Positions 1 through 11,700 of a DNA stretch of 64,000 bases are shown piece after piece. The first letter of the stretch is position 1, and each line of letters begins with the position of its first letter. Origin of the DNA: Vigna angularis (lineage: Eukaryota > Streptophyta > Magnoliopsida > Fabales > Fabaceae); NCBI RefSeq assembly GCF_016808095.1, contig NC_068971.1, forward strand, positions 13,900,501-13,964,500. Direction: 5' to 3'. The notes under the pieces are model-generated. The model saw nothing but the letters and a program-made list of their open reading frames with translations. It was not told where the DNA came from and searched no databases. A program made the translations under genes and the position numbers.

Positions 1-2657
1 CCAAAGCATCATGTAGACCCTGAGGGTGAAGGAACTATAGGACATAAGGAGACAACTAGCTTGAGCATCACAAACTGCCCCAAATTCTCCCTTTCTTGTG
101 TATGCTCCAAGTACTAAGTGAAAGTAGAAGAAGAAAGGGAGAAACAAAAGAAAAGACTAGTCACCACCACTATTTGATGAGTATTTAAAGATGTCAAGGT
201 AGTGGAAGGGCTACAATGAAGATTCTTATGCTATGAGAGTTGATTTGGTGACTAGAAAGTGATTTAAGAAAAGTTGGTGAAAGGAGCACACCAACAACAA
301 CATTTGCACTTCATTGAGTAAACCGTCAAGCTAATGACGTTAAACAAGCGCTTTTGGGAGGCAATCCAATTTTCTTACCCTTTTTACTTGTGTTTATTTT
401 GTTTTAGTGTCGTGTGCTTGTATGTGTTTCAATTTTAATTAGTGACTTGTGTCATGCATGTTTGTATTTTATTGCATGTTTGTGATTTTTGAGTTGTAAT
501 GTTGTTTTTGTGGTTTGTATAAGTATATTATGTTGTTTGTAGCTTGGTTTGTGTGTAAGTGCATTGAATGAAGGTATGGAACCAAAAATCACAAATTGAG
601 TGGCCAATCTCGCAAGAATGTGCATTATTTTCGCCTAGGATGAACTTTCTCGCTTGGGCGAGATATGCAGAAAACTGAAAAAATAAGTTTTGCTGATATT
701 TTCGCTTAAGCTAAAACTAAGTCGCTTGGGCGAGATTTAGACTGAAAGTTGGGGTGCCATTGGAATATTTTCGCTTAAGCTAAAACTAAGTCGCTTGGGC
801 GAGATTTAGGTTGAAAGTTGGGGTGCTACTGGAACATTTTCGCTTAAGCTAAAACTTTCTAGCCTGGGCGAAAAATTCTTCTGTAAATTTAGCTTAAGCT
901 AAAAGTTTTTAGCTTAAGCGAAAAACTGATATGACGCCCAACACCTTAAAAAACTGGTTCTGCACCTAATTTTTGTTGTTGATTCTATGTTTTTCTTTTC
1001 TTTGCACTCTTTCACACATTCCTTTTAGTGTGTTTTTGGATCTTTCTATCCAGTTGTTGACTATGAGATACTAATTTTACTTTGAGCTTTCTTGTTACAG
1101 GATAAGATCTTCCTTACGAATTAAAGTGTTTAAAACCACCATTTGTGAACCTTTGAGGCATGCGTGAGTTGTGCAACCGTATGACTTGAAGATTTTGCTG
1201 CTCGTGTAGCATGGCCTGGGGGCCAGCCCCCTACTGATGGGGGAGGTGGAGTAGTTGCGGAGTATAAGCTACTGGAGGAGGAAGATGTTACATATGAAAA
1301 GTGAAGCTAGTGTTCTACACTATTGGAGCTGCAAAGAGTCCATTTTGATCGTTTTTTCAGTTTTAATTTCCAGTTCTTATTTACTTTCAGTTTTTGTGTT
1401 TTTGATTTCTTTTTGACTTGCCTAGTGGATAGTTCTTTTGCAATTGGTTTGGTGATTCGAGTGAATCATATGTTATGCTTGAATTGAATACAAATCTTTT
1501 GTGCTTGCTCTTTATCTATGAAAATTTCTTTGAAAATTTAATTGAGATTATGTGGTTAAGTTTGTTGAATAGAGGTTGTGGTTGCTTGTATATGTTTAGA
1601 TGGATGCTTGCTTTTAATTGTGATCAATATTCTTGGCATGATGTTTATCAAACTTTGGAACCCTGAGTAAACCTATGAGATGTTGTGCCTAGAGTTTATT
1701 GTTGAGTGCTATCACTTTGAAATCACAGTTGATTTTGCCTGAGTTTCTCTATTTGAACTATTTTCTTGCTTGTTACAAATGATCAAGGCCATCTTGTTCT
1801 TCAACCTCTTCTACATTTTTTAGCCTAAAAGCCAATGCAAAACACTTGAACCTTGAAGAAAAACTTTCTCACCCCTGGAACCTTAAGCTTATTGAAAAAT
1901 CCTTAACCTCCTTACCTTGAGTTGAGATGAACATATATGTTAGGATAAGGAGAATGGCTTAAGTTTAGGGGAGTTTTTGAAATAAGGGAGCATTGAGAAA
2001 ATAGCAAAATGAGTCAAAAAGAAAGAAAAAGAAGAAAGAAGAAGAGAAAGAAAAATGAATTCATTGAAAAAGAATTGGGAAATAAGTTGAGAAGTGGTTT
2101 ATCCAATTGTGAAGCAAAGAGAGAGACTAATGCTATATCATGAAGTAAATTGTTTTATCTCTTAGCTCAAGGTGCTTTGTTATCTAGAAAAACTAATTTT
2201 TCTTCTTAGCCCAGCCACATTACAAGCCTTAAAAAGTCCTTGTGATGCTAACTTGCTTGTGAATGTGTTTGATATTGTGAAACGAAAGACAAATTTAATT
2301 TGTATAACACTGTGATAGTTAAGAGTTAGACACACATCCTTCTACACCATTGTGCTTGAGTGAAACACTTTCCTTGGTGAAGGATGGTTCCATGCATTCA
2401 ATGAAAACATCTTGCCACGTTTGTTGATCTATCAATTACATCTATCTTGTGATTTTAAATTGTGAGCACCATGATTGAAGTTTAGCTTGTTAAGGCCATT
2501 TTATCTCTTGAATGTAATTTTCGAGTTGAGCAAGCATGATTGATTTTGTTTATTTGATTGAAATTGTGCTTGAGTTGCTAGACTATCGTGATTGAATCGT
2601 TTACTACGTGAACTACTTTTGCTTGAGGACAAGCAAAGTTGTAAGTTTGGGGGAGTT
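1..2657 (+). mobile_element. 3' internal part of an Athila/Calypso-like Ty3/gypsy retrotransposon, non-coding
   Basis: No long open frame is seen, so this is the non-coding stretch between the pol end and the 3' LTR. At about 327-371 lies a motif typical of Athila-type elements, reading gtcaagctaatgacgttaa then caagcgcttttgggaggcaa. At about 640-930 there is a 69-bp repeat with cgcttaagc and cgcttgggcgag cores. The segment ends in a purine-rich tract (gtttgggggag, about 2646-2655) directly before the LTR. The 5' LTR, gag and most of pol lie upstream of the window. Lineage assignment is inference from motif style; an LTR retrotransposon in plus orientation is well supported. Confidence 0.7.
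698..905 (+). repeat. 69-bp tandem repeat in the Athila-like internal region
   Basis: The string ttcgcttaagctaaaact starts at about 701, 770 and 839, giving a 69-bp period with about three copies. The first two are nearly identical over the full unit and the third diverges after the first 20 bases. Each full unit also carries cgcttgggcgagattta. Confidence 0.85.
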
Positions 2658-3825
2658 TGATAATGCTAATTCTTACCATTATCTAAGCATCATTTTAGTA
2701 GCAAAATCAACTCTTCTTTAGCTTATTACTTGCTTAAATCCTCTCTTTTATTTAGTTTTAGTATTTATCTATATTTTGAGTTACATTACGTAAATAATAC
2801 TTTAATCCTTTGTTTTTTGATCTATTTCGATGTTAGGAAGATCCTCCATTACATTGAAGAGTCTCGGTGATCCAGGAAGTCATTGATTTAACAGTCATTT
2901 TCGCTTAAGCGAGAATAATTTAGCTTAAGCGAGAATTCGGGCAGTATATATACTCACGAGGCAGAAAGAAAAAAAAAAGGTCTTTGGTTCCTTAGAGGCA
3001 TGATTTCACGTCAGGAGCTCATGGAGGGCGCGAGGAGCTTGTGGGAACATCTCCTCCTCTTCCTTTGGGTCTCCTTCTTCTTCCATCTTCCATGTTTGTA
3101 AGCTTTAGGGTTCTCCATGGAAATGGAGAACCAGATTCATCTTGTTAGGGTTAGATGTAGCCTATGAACTCTTGTGTAATGAATGATTGTTTCGTATTTA
3201 TAAATGCATTTTCTATCTATTACTAGTATTCTTGTTTCCGATCTTAAAGCTTGCATGTAATGGGGACGTTCATGACTTGATTTTGGTGTTTCATTGAGCC
3301 AGGGATGGGATATGAAATCTTGAACTGAAACAAGAGTCCTTATGGGTCATTGAGCCAGGGATGGGATATGATTCACATGTTGTCTTAGATCCTAGTTCTT
3401 AATGCGAGTTTGCTTGTTAGATTGTCCAAGGGATTGGAGTTTGATAAGGAAAACCTAGGCTCTTTCACCTAAGGGATTAGGGCTAGAGTGTTTTAGTGGA
3501 TTGACTTTAGTAAATTGATAGAGAGGAAATGAAATTGGTTATACACAAGAGTGCATTGGTGAAAACTAACCTTAACAATGTCATTTCATACCATTTCTAG
3601 TCTTTTCCATTTCCAAGTGCCTTCAATACCAATGTCCAACCCTGTAATTACTTGTGAATTTATCTTTTTGCACATATTCTTAAATGATGAGTTGTTCTTG
3701 AGTCTAGATGAGTTGTTAATCGCATAATTTTTTAGTATTACGAGTCTCTTAGGAAAACGATACCTGGTCTTACCATGGTTTATTACTTGAACGATTTGGT
3801 GCACTTGCCAAAGAGATTAACAACA
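2658..3825 (+). mobile_element. 3' LTR of the Athila-like retrotransposon
   Basis: The LTR starts with TGATAATGCTAA right after the purine tract and ends in ...GATTAACAACA, about 1.17 kb. Near its end is the string tttggtgcacttgccaa, common in LTRs of this lineage. No primer-binding site follows, which marks it as the 3' LTR. The next bases are MULE coding sequence, so the element inserted into the MULE. The start is well defined; the end is uncertain by a few bases because the partner TSD lies outside the window. Confidence 0.72.
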
Positions 3826-3845
3826 GCATAGTGAAAGACAATTTG

Positions 3846-6430
3846 AGGTGGCTGTGAATGAAGGTGAGAGAGGTCAGTGTAATGGAAAGACTGAAACTGA
3901 TGTTGTTTCAGAAGAAAGAGTTGAGGCTGATGATGTTGTTGAAGGAGAAATTGAAACACAGGTTGGTGTGGGTGAGGTTGAAGAGGATGCTTGTGATGTT
4001 CGTAGCTGGACCAGTAGTGGTGATGATGATGGCAATGATGAGGTTAATTATGACTGTATGGAAGGTCTAGTTGATGTTAATGTTGAGTGTGATTTAGAAG
4101 AGGAGGTAGGAGATAGAGTGGCAGATATGTTTGGTAATGGCCAAGTTGATGTGTAATCTGATGATAGTGATGTGGATGATGGAATGAAGAGTGATGATGA
4201 TAGAGGTTTGTCCGATGATGAATGGAAATCTAATGAATTAGACAGTGGAGCAGAAAGTGAAGCAGATGATGATGAAGAGGAGGGTTATGGGAAGTTTGTA
4301 ACCTTCTGCATGCCTAAGACAATGGTAGATTATAAATGGGATGTGGGAACTTATTTTGCTGACAAGCAAGACTTTGTGGATGTCATCAAAACATATGCAA
4401 TAGAAAATGGTAGAAATATTAAATATATTAAAAATGATAAGAAGAGAATTAGGCTAAAATGTATGGGTGCTAAAGGAGAGTGCCCCTGGATGGCATATTG
4501 TGCTTATATGGAAGCCATTCATACGTGGCAATTAAGGACTATTGTTGACAACCACAGATGTAGTAGAGAGCACAAATTAAGATTACTTAATGCAAAATGG
4601 CTCAGTAAGAGGTTGGAAAAAACTGTTAAACAAAATCCCCAAGTAAAGGGAGTGGAAATTCGTGAGAAGATAAATAGAAAATGGAATGTAGGTGTATCTA
4701 GATGTATGGCTTATAGGACAAAGGACATTGCTTCAGACAATGTTGATGGGTCTTTCAAAGACCAATATAGAAGGATTTATGATTATGCGAATGAGGTTTT
4801 AGCTCATAATCCAGGATCCACAGTGAAAGTCAAAGTTGAAGAGAATGTGGATGAAGCCATTTTTAGGAGGTTTTATACATGTCTAAAGGCCTGCAAGGAT
4901 AGTTTTGTGTCCTGCAGGCCAATTATTGGGTTGGATGGTGCTTTTCTGAAAGGAAAATATGATGGTGAAATGTTAACTGCTGTTGGTAGAGACGCAAATG
5001 ATCAAATGCTACCTCTTGCATATGTCGTGGTGGAAGTAGAGAAGAAGGATACTTGGAGATGGTTCCTTGAACTTCTAGTTGAAGATCTCAGTGGGGAGGA
5101 AGTAAGTTCATCATTTACATTCATGTCGGACCAGCAAAAGGTAATGCACATGACCTATTCCCCGATTATGTTAATTAACTTTCATATTGAAATCATATCT
5201 CTAACAACACTGTCATAATTTGATTCAACAGGGACTACTACAAGCTGTACAAGAAGTGGTGCCTAGAGTTGATCAACGTTTCTGTGTTAGACACTTATAC
5301 GCTAATTTTAGAAAGAAATTCCCTGGAAAATAACTAAAGCGTTTGATGTGGAAGGCAGCTACAACAACCCATCCACAAGCATGGGAAGCAGAAATGAGAA
5401 ATATTAAACAGCTTAACGATGAGGTTTTCAAATACTTGTTAAAAATCCCTCCCAGGTTTGTATTTAAATTTCTATTGTTAAAAATGTGCCAACTTTTCAC
5501 AGTAACATTGATGAACATATATATGTTCTAGGTACTGGTCAAGATCAAGATTTAGCAGCAAGCCTAAGTGTTATACTTTGGTTAACAACATGTCAGAGGC
5601 TTTCAATAGTGTAATGGTGCATACAAGGTCTAAGCCAATCATAACCATGTTGGAGGAAATCCGCCTTTACTTGATGAAGAGATGAGCAACTAACAGGACA
5701 AAAAGTCAATCACTTTCTGGGAACATTTGTCCAAAAATCATGACTAGACTAAAGAAGGAGTCTTAGTTAACTAAATATTGGATACCGTGGTAAGAATGAG
5801 GTTTATTAACTTATGATTTCTTTTAAAATGTGTAAGTGGTTTATGATTATAATGTGTTTCTTGTTTTGATTTTACAGCTGGTCAGCCAACAAGATTTTTG
5901 AAGTTCGCCATGTGTCCCAAGCTGGTGACAAATTTGTAGTAAATTTAGATGAAAATTTGTGTACATGCAGGAAGTGGGAAATCACTGGCATACCATGTTG
6001 CCACACCTTAGCTGCTATGAAATTCCTAAATCTTGATGCAGAGGAATTCATTCCATGTTGCTTTAGGAAGTCCACATATGAAGAAACATACTCTTCAATT
6101 GTCTATCCAATAAATGGTAACAATCTGTGGGAGATTACCACATATGATGATGTCTTCCCTCCACCAAAGAGAACATTGCCTGGGAAACCAAAGAAGAAGC
6201 GAAGGTTGGAGCAATGGGCGTTGGTGAAGGATGACAAAAGAATGAGAAAGGGTGGTTTAAAGAAAAGATGTGGCATTTGTAAGGAACTCGACCACAACAG
6301 GACTTCTTGCACCAAAGCAAAACAAACAATTGATTTGAACTCTCAACAAACACAACAAAGTAACCCATCAACTCAACCAATGATGCCATCATCAAATCAG
6401 GTAGAAGCTGCAGTTGAAGGGGATAAATGA
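3846..6430 (+). pseudogene. MuDR/MULE transposase, degenerate
   Basis: An acidic N-terminal region (3848-4300) is followed by a MuDR-type DNA-binding region and the MULE transposase core (4172-5218, with IGLDGAFLKGKY near 4925 and a DANDQMLPLAY block). The C-terminal part (5912-6430) has a SWIM zinc finger (CTCRKWEITGIPCCH) and a zinc knuckle CGICKELDHNRTSC (CX2CX4HX4C). In-frame stops are seen at 4154 (TAA), about 5331 (TAA after FPGK), about 5684 (TGA within a conserved MKR-ATNR block) and about 5764 (TAG). Two intron-like breaks flank 5150-5230 and 5780-5878. The 5' end is cut by the retrotransposon LTR. The gene cannot make a full transposase. Confidence 0.9.
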
Positions 6431-6479
6431 ACAAATTTAATGTTTCTTTTTATATCTTTTTGTAATGTCTATCATTTGA

Positions 6480-6641
6480 ACAACAATTTGGTAATCTTTT
6501 TGTATTAGACAACAATTTGGTAATCTTTTTGTATTAGACAACAACTTGGTGATCTTTTTGTATTAGACAGCAGTTTGGTAATCTTTTTGTATTAGACAAC
6601 AGCTTGGTGATCTTTTTGTATTAGACAACAGTTTGGTAATC
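6480..6641 (+). repeat. 29-bp tandem repeat downstream of the MULE transposase
   Basis: The unit aacaatttggtaatcttttt plus gtattagac recurs at 6482, 6511, 6540 and onward, about 5.5 copies with a few substitutions (aat/aac/cag variants). It lies just 3' of the transposase stop and inside the MULE. Confidence 0.88.
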
Positions 6642-7114
6642 ATCAGACAATGTCATTCTGCTTTTAAGAGTCTGTATTGTGATGTTTTATATTGGTTTCT
6701 TCACTATGCTTATCAATGAAATCAGTCTGTTTCTTCACCTCTGCATATCAATGAAATGAGTCTATATTTTGATGTTTTATATTTGCTTTACACTTTTGTC
6801 CAGATATATTTGTTCTGCATCACGTATGTTTATCTACATATTTGGGCATCAAAACAATATATGCCTTATTATTGGGTGATGCAAAATTCTTAAAAAGTGA
6901 CCTTGAGCAATGCATATTTTTTTAGACATAAAAACACCTCAGATATGCATGATGCAGGTGTATGATAGCAATATATAGACTCATAAAAACATAACAGCTT
7001 CAACATAATAACATTATTTACTCATCACATTCCATAACAAAAATAGAATTTTTCACTAATAACAAGTCTGACTTTTATTGAAATGGAAGAAAGGTACAAC
7101 ACAATCACAACCCA

Positions 7115-7611
7115 TTAGCCCATTGTCATCAACATTGATACGCAAATTGTGTTTAATACACATAAAAGAAAAACCAAAAATATCAACACCTTCATCCACT
7201 TTTCAACAACCAACAAAGATTTCTCAAACTTAACTAAAATTTTCCTATTACTATCCACTTCTTCACTGTGCACCGAACTTTCTTTGTTTCCTTCACACTT
7301 CAAGCATTTTCCCCTTTCCTCTTCCACAACATCATTGAACCATTTGAAGTAGTTGCAACCACCCTCTTCAGCACCACTCTGTATAAACAACAATCTCTTC
7401 TCAAAAACACTTCCACATAATACAAACGTCAAATAAATCATACCTTATACTTCGAGCATCCCCAAAATTGCTTGCCACGATTCTTCAAAGTTTTAGCAGT
7501 TCTCATCGCACATCTCAGTCCATAGTGGCAAATCGGTGAACACACATTACAGTTCTCCTTCCGCCACACATTGCATGTTGACGAACAACAAGAATGCTCC
7601 TTCGACATCAT
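7115..7611 (-). CDS. GRF-type zinc-finger protein with C-terminal membrane segment, carried inside a MULE
   Basis: Two exons on the minus strand: exon 1 7611..7444 (56 codons) and exon 2 7378..7115 (87 codons plus TAA), joined in phase 0 across a 65-bp intron with GT (7443-7442) and AG (7380-7379). The product is about 143 residues. The N-terminus has CHYGLRCAMRTAKTLKNRGK, then QFWGCSKYK, then GGCNYFKWFNDVV: the CX(n)R...FWGC...C..F.W pattern of GRF zinc fingers. A charged stretch follows, then a hydrophobic segment (VLIFLVFLLCVLNTICV) near the C-terminus. Small plant proteins of this layout are common and of unknown function (At4g04775-like is the annotation style I recall). No stop or frameshift is seen, unlike the neighbouring transposase. 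It lies between the transposase and the MULE terminal repeat on the opposite strand, so it is probably element-borne. The start could also be the ATG at 7608. Confidence 0.78.
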
Positions 7612-7839
7612 CTTCGAACAACTACGTTCTTAAACCCACCCACCTGCGTCGAACCAAAATACCCTCAAATAACAAGCTCAACAACCTCCAACACGAACCT
7701 CGCTCTTGTCAACCAATTTGGGGATTTCTTCAATTTAGGGATTCCTTCATTTAAAATGTTCATTTATTCTGTTAAAAATCAAAACGTTGCGTTTTGATTT
7801 AAAAATTTCACTTTTTTAAATATAAAAACTCACCATTAA

Positions 7840-8052
7840 GCCAGGTCAACAACAGTACTGTACCATGTCAGTACCATTTGGTCATCTCAGCAACCCACGC
7901 ATCAATTTCTTTAACGCCGTCTAGCCAACTTAACGGGAAGGTCTCAATTGATTTCAATTTTCAAAATTAAGGACCATTTTGACACACTTTAGATAACGAG
8001 GACCTATCTGAGACACTCCTGCACAAATAGGGATGTCGAAAAGGATTAAACC
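7840..8052. mobile_element. MULE terminal region, 3' terminal inverted repeat
   Basis: The block around 7930-8052 (ttcaaaattaaggaccattttgac ... aaggattaaacc) resembles plant MULE terminal repeats: a run ending with ggattaaacc preceded by gacacactttagataac. A ttaacgccg motif lies at about 7911. The partner repeat is not in the window because the upstream end is beyond the inserted LTR element, so the call rests on sequence style and position only. Confidence 0.6.
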
Positions 8053-8733
8053 TAAAAAAAATTAAATTAAACTTTTTCTGTACCTTGGTTTCTGCATATA
8101 ATAAATTATTAAAATAATTTAATTTTCACATTTATATAGATACTCGTACAAAGTCATCTATTATTTTTTCTATTAATTACCTCCCCTAAATCAAAGATAG
8201 AAAGAAAGTCCAAATATTCCCCTTTATCCAAACATTATTGGTGTTCCTAAAATCAAATCTGAACAATAATATTTTAATCTGGGAAAGGGGGTCTCCTCCA
8301 TAATAACCAAGTTTCTGAGAATAGTTAAATATACCAAAGCAGTACCTTTTATTTTTCTTTTTGTTTTTATTGTTAAATCACTTAAACAACATCATCCCCT
8401 TATCTTATCTTATTTCCCTATTTAAATATTATAGATTCCCTCCCAAGAGTTCCCGGTTGGTGGATTATTTAAAATATAAATTTAACAATATTATGTTAAA
8501 TAATCATTAATTATTATAATATTTATATATATTTTTATGAGATATAAGATTTTTTTTAGTTGAAATTGAACGAAAATATTTATTACACATGAATTTGATG
8601 TTTATGTTAGAATTTTGTTTCCGAAAATTATAACTTTGACTTGCCGGCCACACCGGTGCTTGCAAGATGCAACCACTGTTGTGCTTGAACGCTTGGTGTT
8701 GGGAGGCACCATGCCTTTCCATCTTAGCATAAA
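8053..8733 (+). promoter_or_regulatory. Putative promoter and 5' UTR region of the Ddl-like gene
   Basis: About 680 bp of AT-rich, gene-free DNA lies between the MULE end and the start codon at 8734. A tatatatattt tract near 8523 and tataag near 8543 could serve as a TATA element, but nothing fixes the start site. The MULE end therefore forms the distal part of this promoter. Confidence 0.4.
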
Positions 8734-11700
8734 ATGTTGAGTTCAACACAAATTCACACGCACTTCACTCTTCCGAGACGCTCTTTAGTCTCTGATATTC
8801 CTTCGCTTCTCCGCCGCCGCACGCTCTCCTTTTCTCGCTCTCTCTCCTCCTCCCCTGCTAACTCTATCAACCTCTTCTGCTCCAACCACGAGGTGGCCGT
8901 TGTTGACGGCGGAGTGATGGAGAAGGCGACGGAGAAGGGGAAGGTGTTGAAGGTTGGTCTCATATGCGGTGGTCCTTCCGCTGAGCGTGGGATTTCCCTC
9001 AATTCGGCTCGATCACTCCTTGATCACTTGCAGGTACAGATTCTTCGGAATTCTGTTACAGTTTAATTTTGGTTTAAGCTTATCAGAGGACTAGAATTCG
9101 ATTATCAGAAAATACTTTCTCGGAGAGGGACCGGGGATTTAAGTCAGATTAAGGCTCGCACCAAAGATTAATACCATAATTGGGTCGGAGGACCGAAGTT
9201 CACTGGATGTCCAACTAAAGTCAAAGACCCTAGTTATCACGGTTAAAAAAGTAATTCCTTATAAAAGTTAATGATCATATAATTATAAAAGTTTTGATCA
9301 ATTAGAATTACCTTAATTATACTTTTGAAGTAATTATTTAAAAAGTCAACAATTGTACAATTATAGGTGTTAACCAAATAGAAATCACCTTAAATATGGC
9401 TTTTGAACTAGTTATTACAAAAGTCAACCATTCTGGTCATTCAGAGACCTTGACTTTGAAACTGTAGTTGCGGATAGAGTTTTGAAACCTTGGTCCTATG
9501 ACCTTTTTCATCATAATTAAGTTGATTTTATTAAACCTTGGATTATTAAATTTAAAACTCAAACTCTTGCAAGTTAATTATGCCCTTCGTTTACATTTTT
9601 GTTGTCCTACCATGTGTTTCCTCCGGTCTATTGAGTCAGAGATTAATGCAGCTGGTTACTGTGATTGTTCTTTCTTCAGTTTACTTCGAAATTATAATTG
9701 TATTGTCAGTATATTGTGTTTTAAAAGCGACTAAGAAGAAACTGTGGTAATTTAAGTAAATTTATGTTGCAATCGTGAGAGAAATTTCACTTGAGTTTAC
9801 TGTCTTTTCATTTCATTATTTTGGCTTGTTTTAGTGGAGGTGAGTTGTTCCAGTCTGTGCTAATTTGGAAAGCAGCTTAAGGTTCTGTTTTCTGTTTTAG
9901 TATCTTATTTCTTTCATATATATCAGTCTCATTTGTTTTCCTGTTGTCTGACAGGGAGACAATTTACACGTTAGTTGCTATTATATTGACTGCAATCTCA
10001 ATGCGTATGCAATTTCCTCAGCTCAGGTTAGTATGATACATCTTTCCCAAAATATGCTCCATGAGCTCTCTTTCTGTCAAACTATATCTTTTCTTACACT
10101 GATTGGTATACTGAGAAGAATTCTGACACGCATGAGGCTAAACTTATGATATGATTAATTAGATAGTAGAAAATCTGAAAAAAAAAATCAAGGCAAGACG
10201 AGTTACAGTTTCGACAACCATATGGGGCAAAATATTAGTTGAATTAGGTTCTTCTTTGGTCTACAGTCTACTAAATTCTTCCTTATAACTTAAGTTTAAT
10301 AATATATAACTCTTGGTTAATCCCAGTAAACACAAATAAGTGAAATGTCTACTTACCGGATCATCACCTCTAACTTGAAATCTCCATGATCTGTCATTGG
10401 TTTGATTTTGCCTCATTTGTCGCATTCAAGCCATTCATTCTTCTACTTTCTGTATTCTTTCACAGGTATATTCCAACACACCTGCTGATTTTGATTTTAA
10501 ACTTGAAAGGTTAGTGCACCCTTTCAAATTATGGAAAATTATCATAAAGTTCTGGTCAAACTTTCTCCAATTTAGGAATAATTAACAACACACCTGTGTG
10601 GTTAAATGTTCCCAAAATATAAATATTTTTACTAATAATTCCTTCTTCCTAATATGCCTTTAAATTATGGATCAAATACTCACAAAATGTTGTATGGAAT
10701 AATTTGCATTTAAAACTTGAGAGTAAAGATGCCTACTTCTTCAATTTGCAGCCTTGCCCAAAGTTTCCAGACATTGTCTGACTTAGCAAAGCATCTAGCT
10801 ACAGCTGTTGACATAGTATTTCCAGTTATACATGGCAAATTTGGAGAAGATGGTGGCATTCAGGTGCAGTATATATACAGTATATATATCTGGAATTCTT
10901 CTAGGTTGTGATGAGTGTGTGTATTTATCAATGATATTTCTATGTCAAATATTACTAGGAATTGCTGGAAAGATATAATGTTCCATTTGTTGGCACGGGA
11001 TCAAAGGAGTGTGTCCAAGCATTTGACAAGGTATAGGACGTGTATTTCGTTATGTTTCTTCCCCAACATCTTTTTTTTCTTCTGTTTATCATACCTGGAA
11101 TGCAGTCACACATTTTAGATCTAAGGTTCATATTTTCAAACCTTTTCCCCTCTTGTAATCTTTTATCACTTACTAGTTTGACTTTTACTGTTCCTCTGAC
11201 TCACTTTTTCCCTTAAAATTATTGTCAGCATAAAGCATCACTGGAGCTCCGGAAACATGGATTTATAACAGTACCCAGTTTCTTAGTTCAGGTATTATAA
11301 ACTGTGTTTTAAACAGACTATTGCTTCACCTTGTAATGATAATTAATTATGCGTCTCAGAAGTCTGTATGATTTAATGTTTTTAAATGTTAAACAATTGG
11401 ATGCTTCATGATTAATGTTCAACAATATTTTTATTGTATTAGATTTCGTCCATGTTTTGTTGTTATTAAAGTATTTTCTATCTTTAAAATCTAGTCATAC
11501 AACTTTTATTATTTACACACTATTTTATAATATGTCAATTAGGGATATGAAACAAACAAATCGGAAGTATCAGAATGGTTTAAAAAGCACCAGCTGGACC
11601 CTGACTTGGGGAAAGTTGTGGTAAGGCATTTGATTTTAGTTCAGTCATTATAGTTTCATAGTTAATTCATTGTAAGGGAGTTTTCTTATGCTTATTGATG

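Noticed and set aside
1475..1666. Short ORF in the Athila-like internal region
   Set aside because: Only 63 codons with no similarity; the region has many stops in all frames and belongs to the non-coding 3' region.
8754..9002. Minus-strand ORF over exon 1 of the Ddl-like gene
   Set aside because: It is a shadow of the sense exon, whose product continues in frame through 24 exons.
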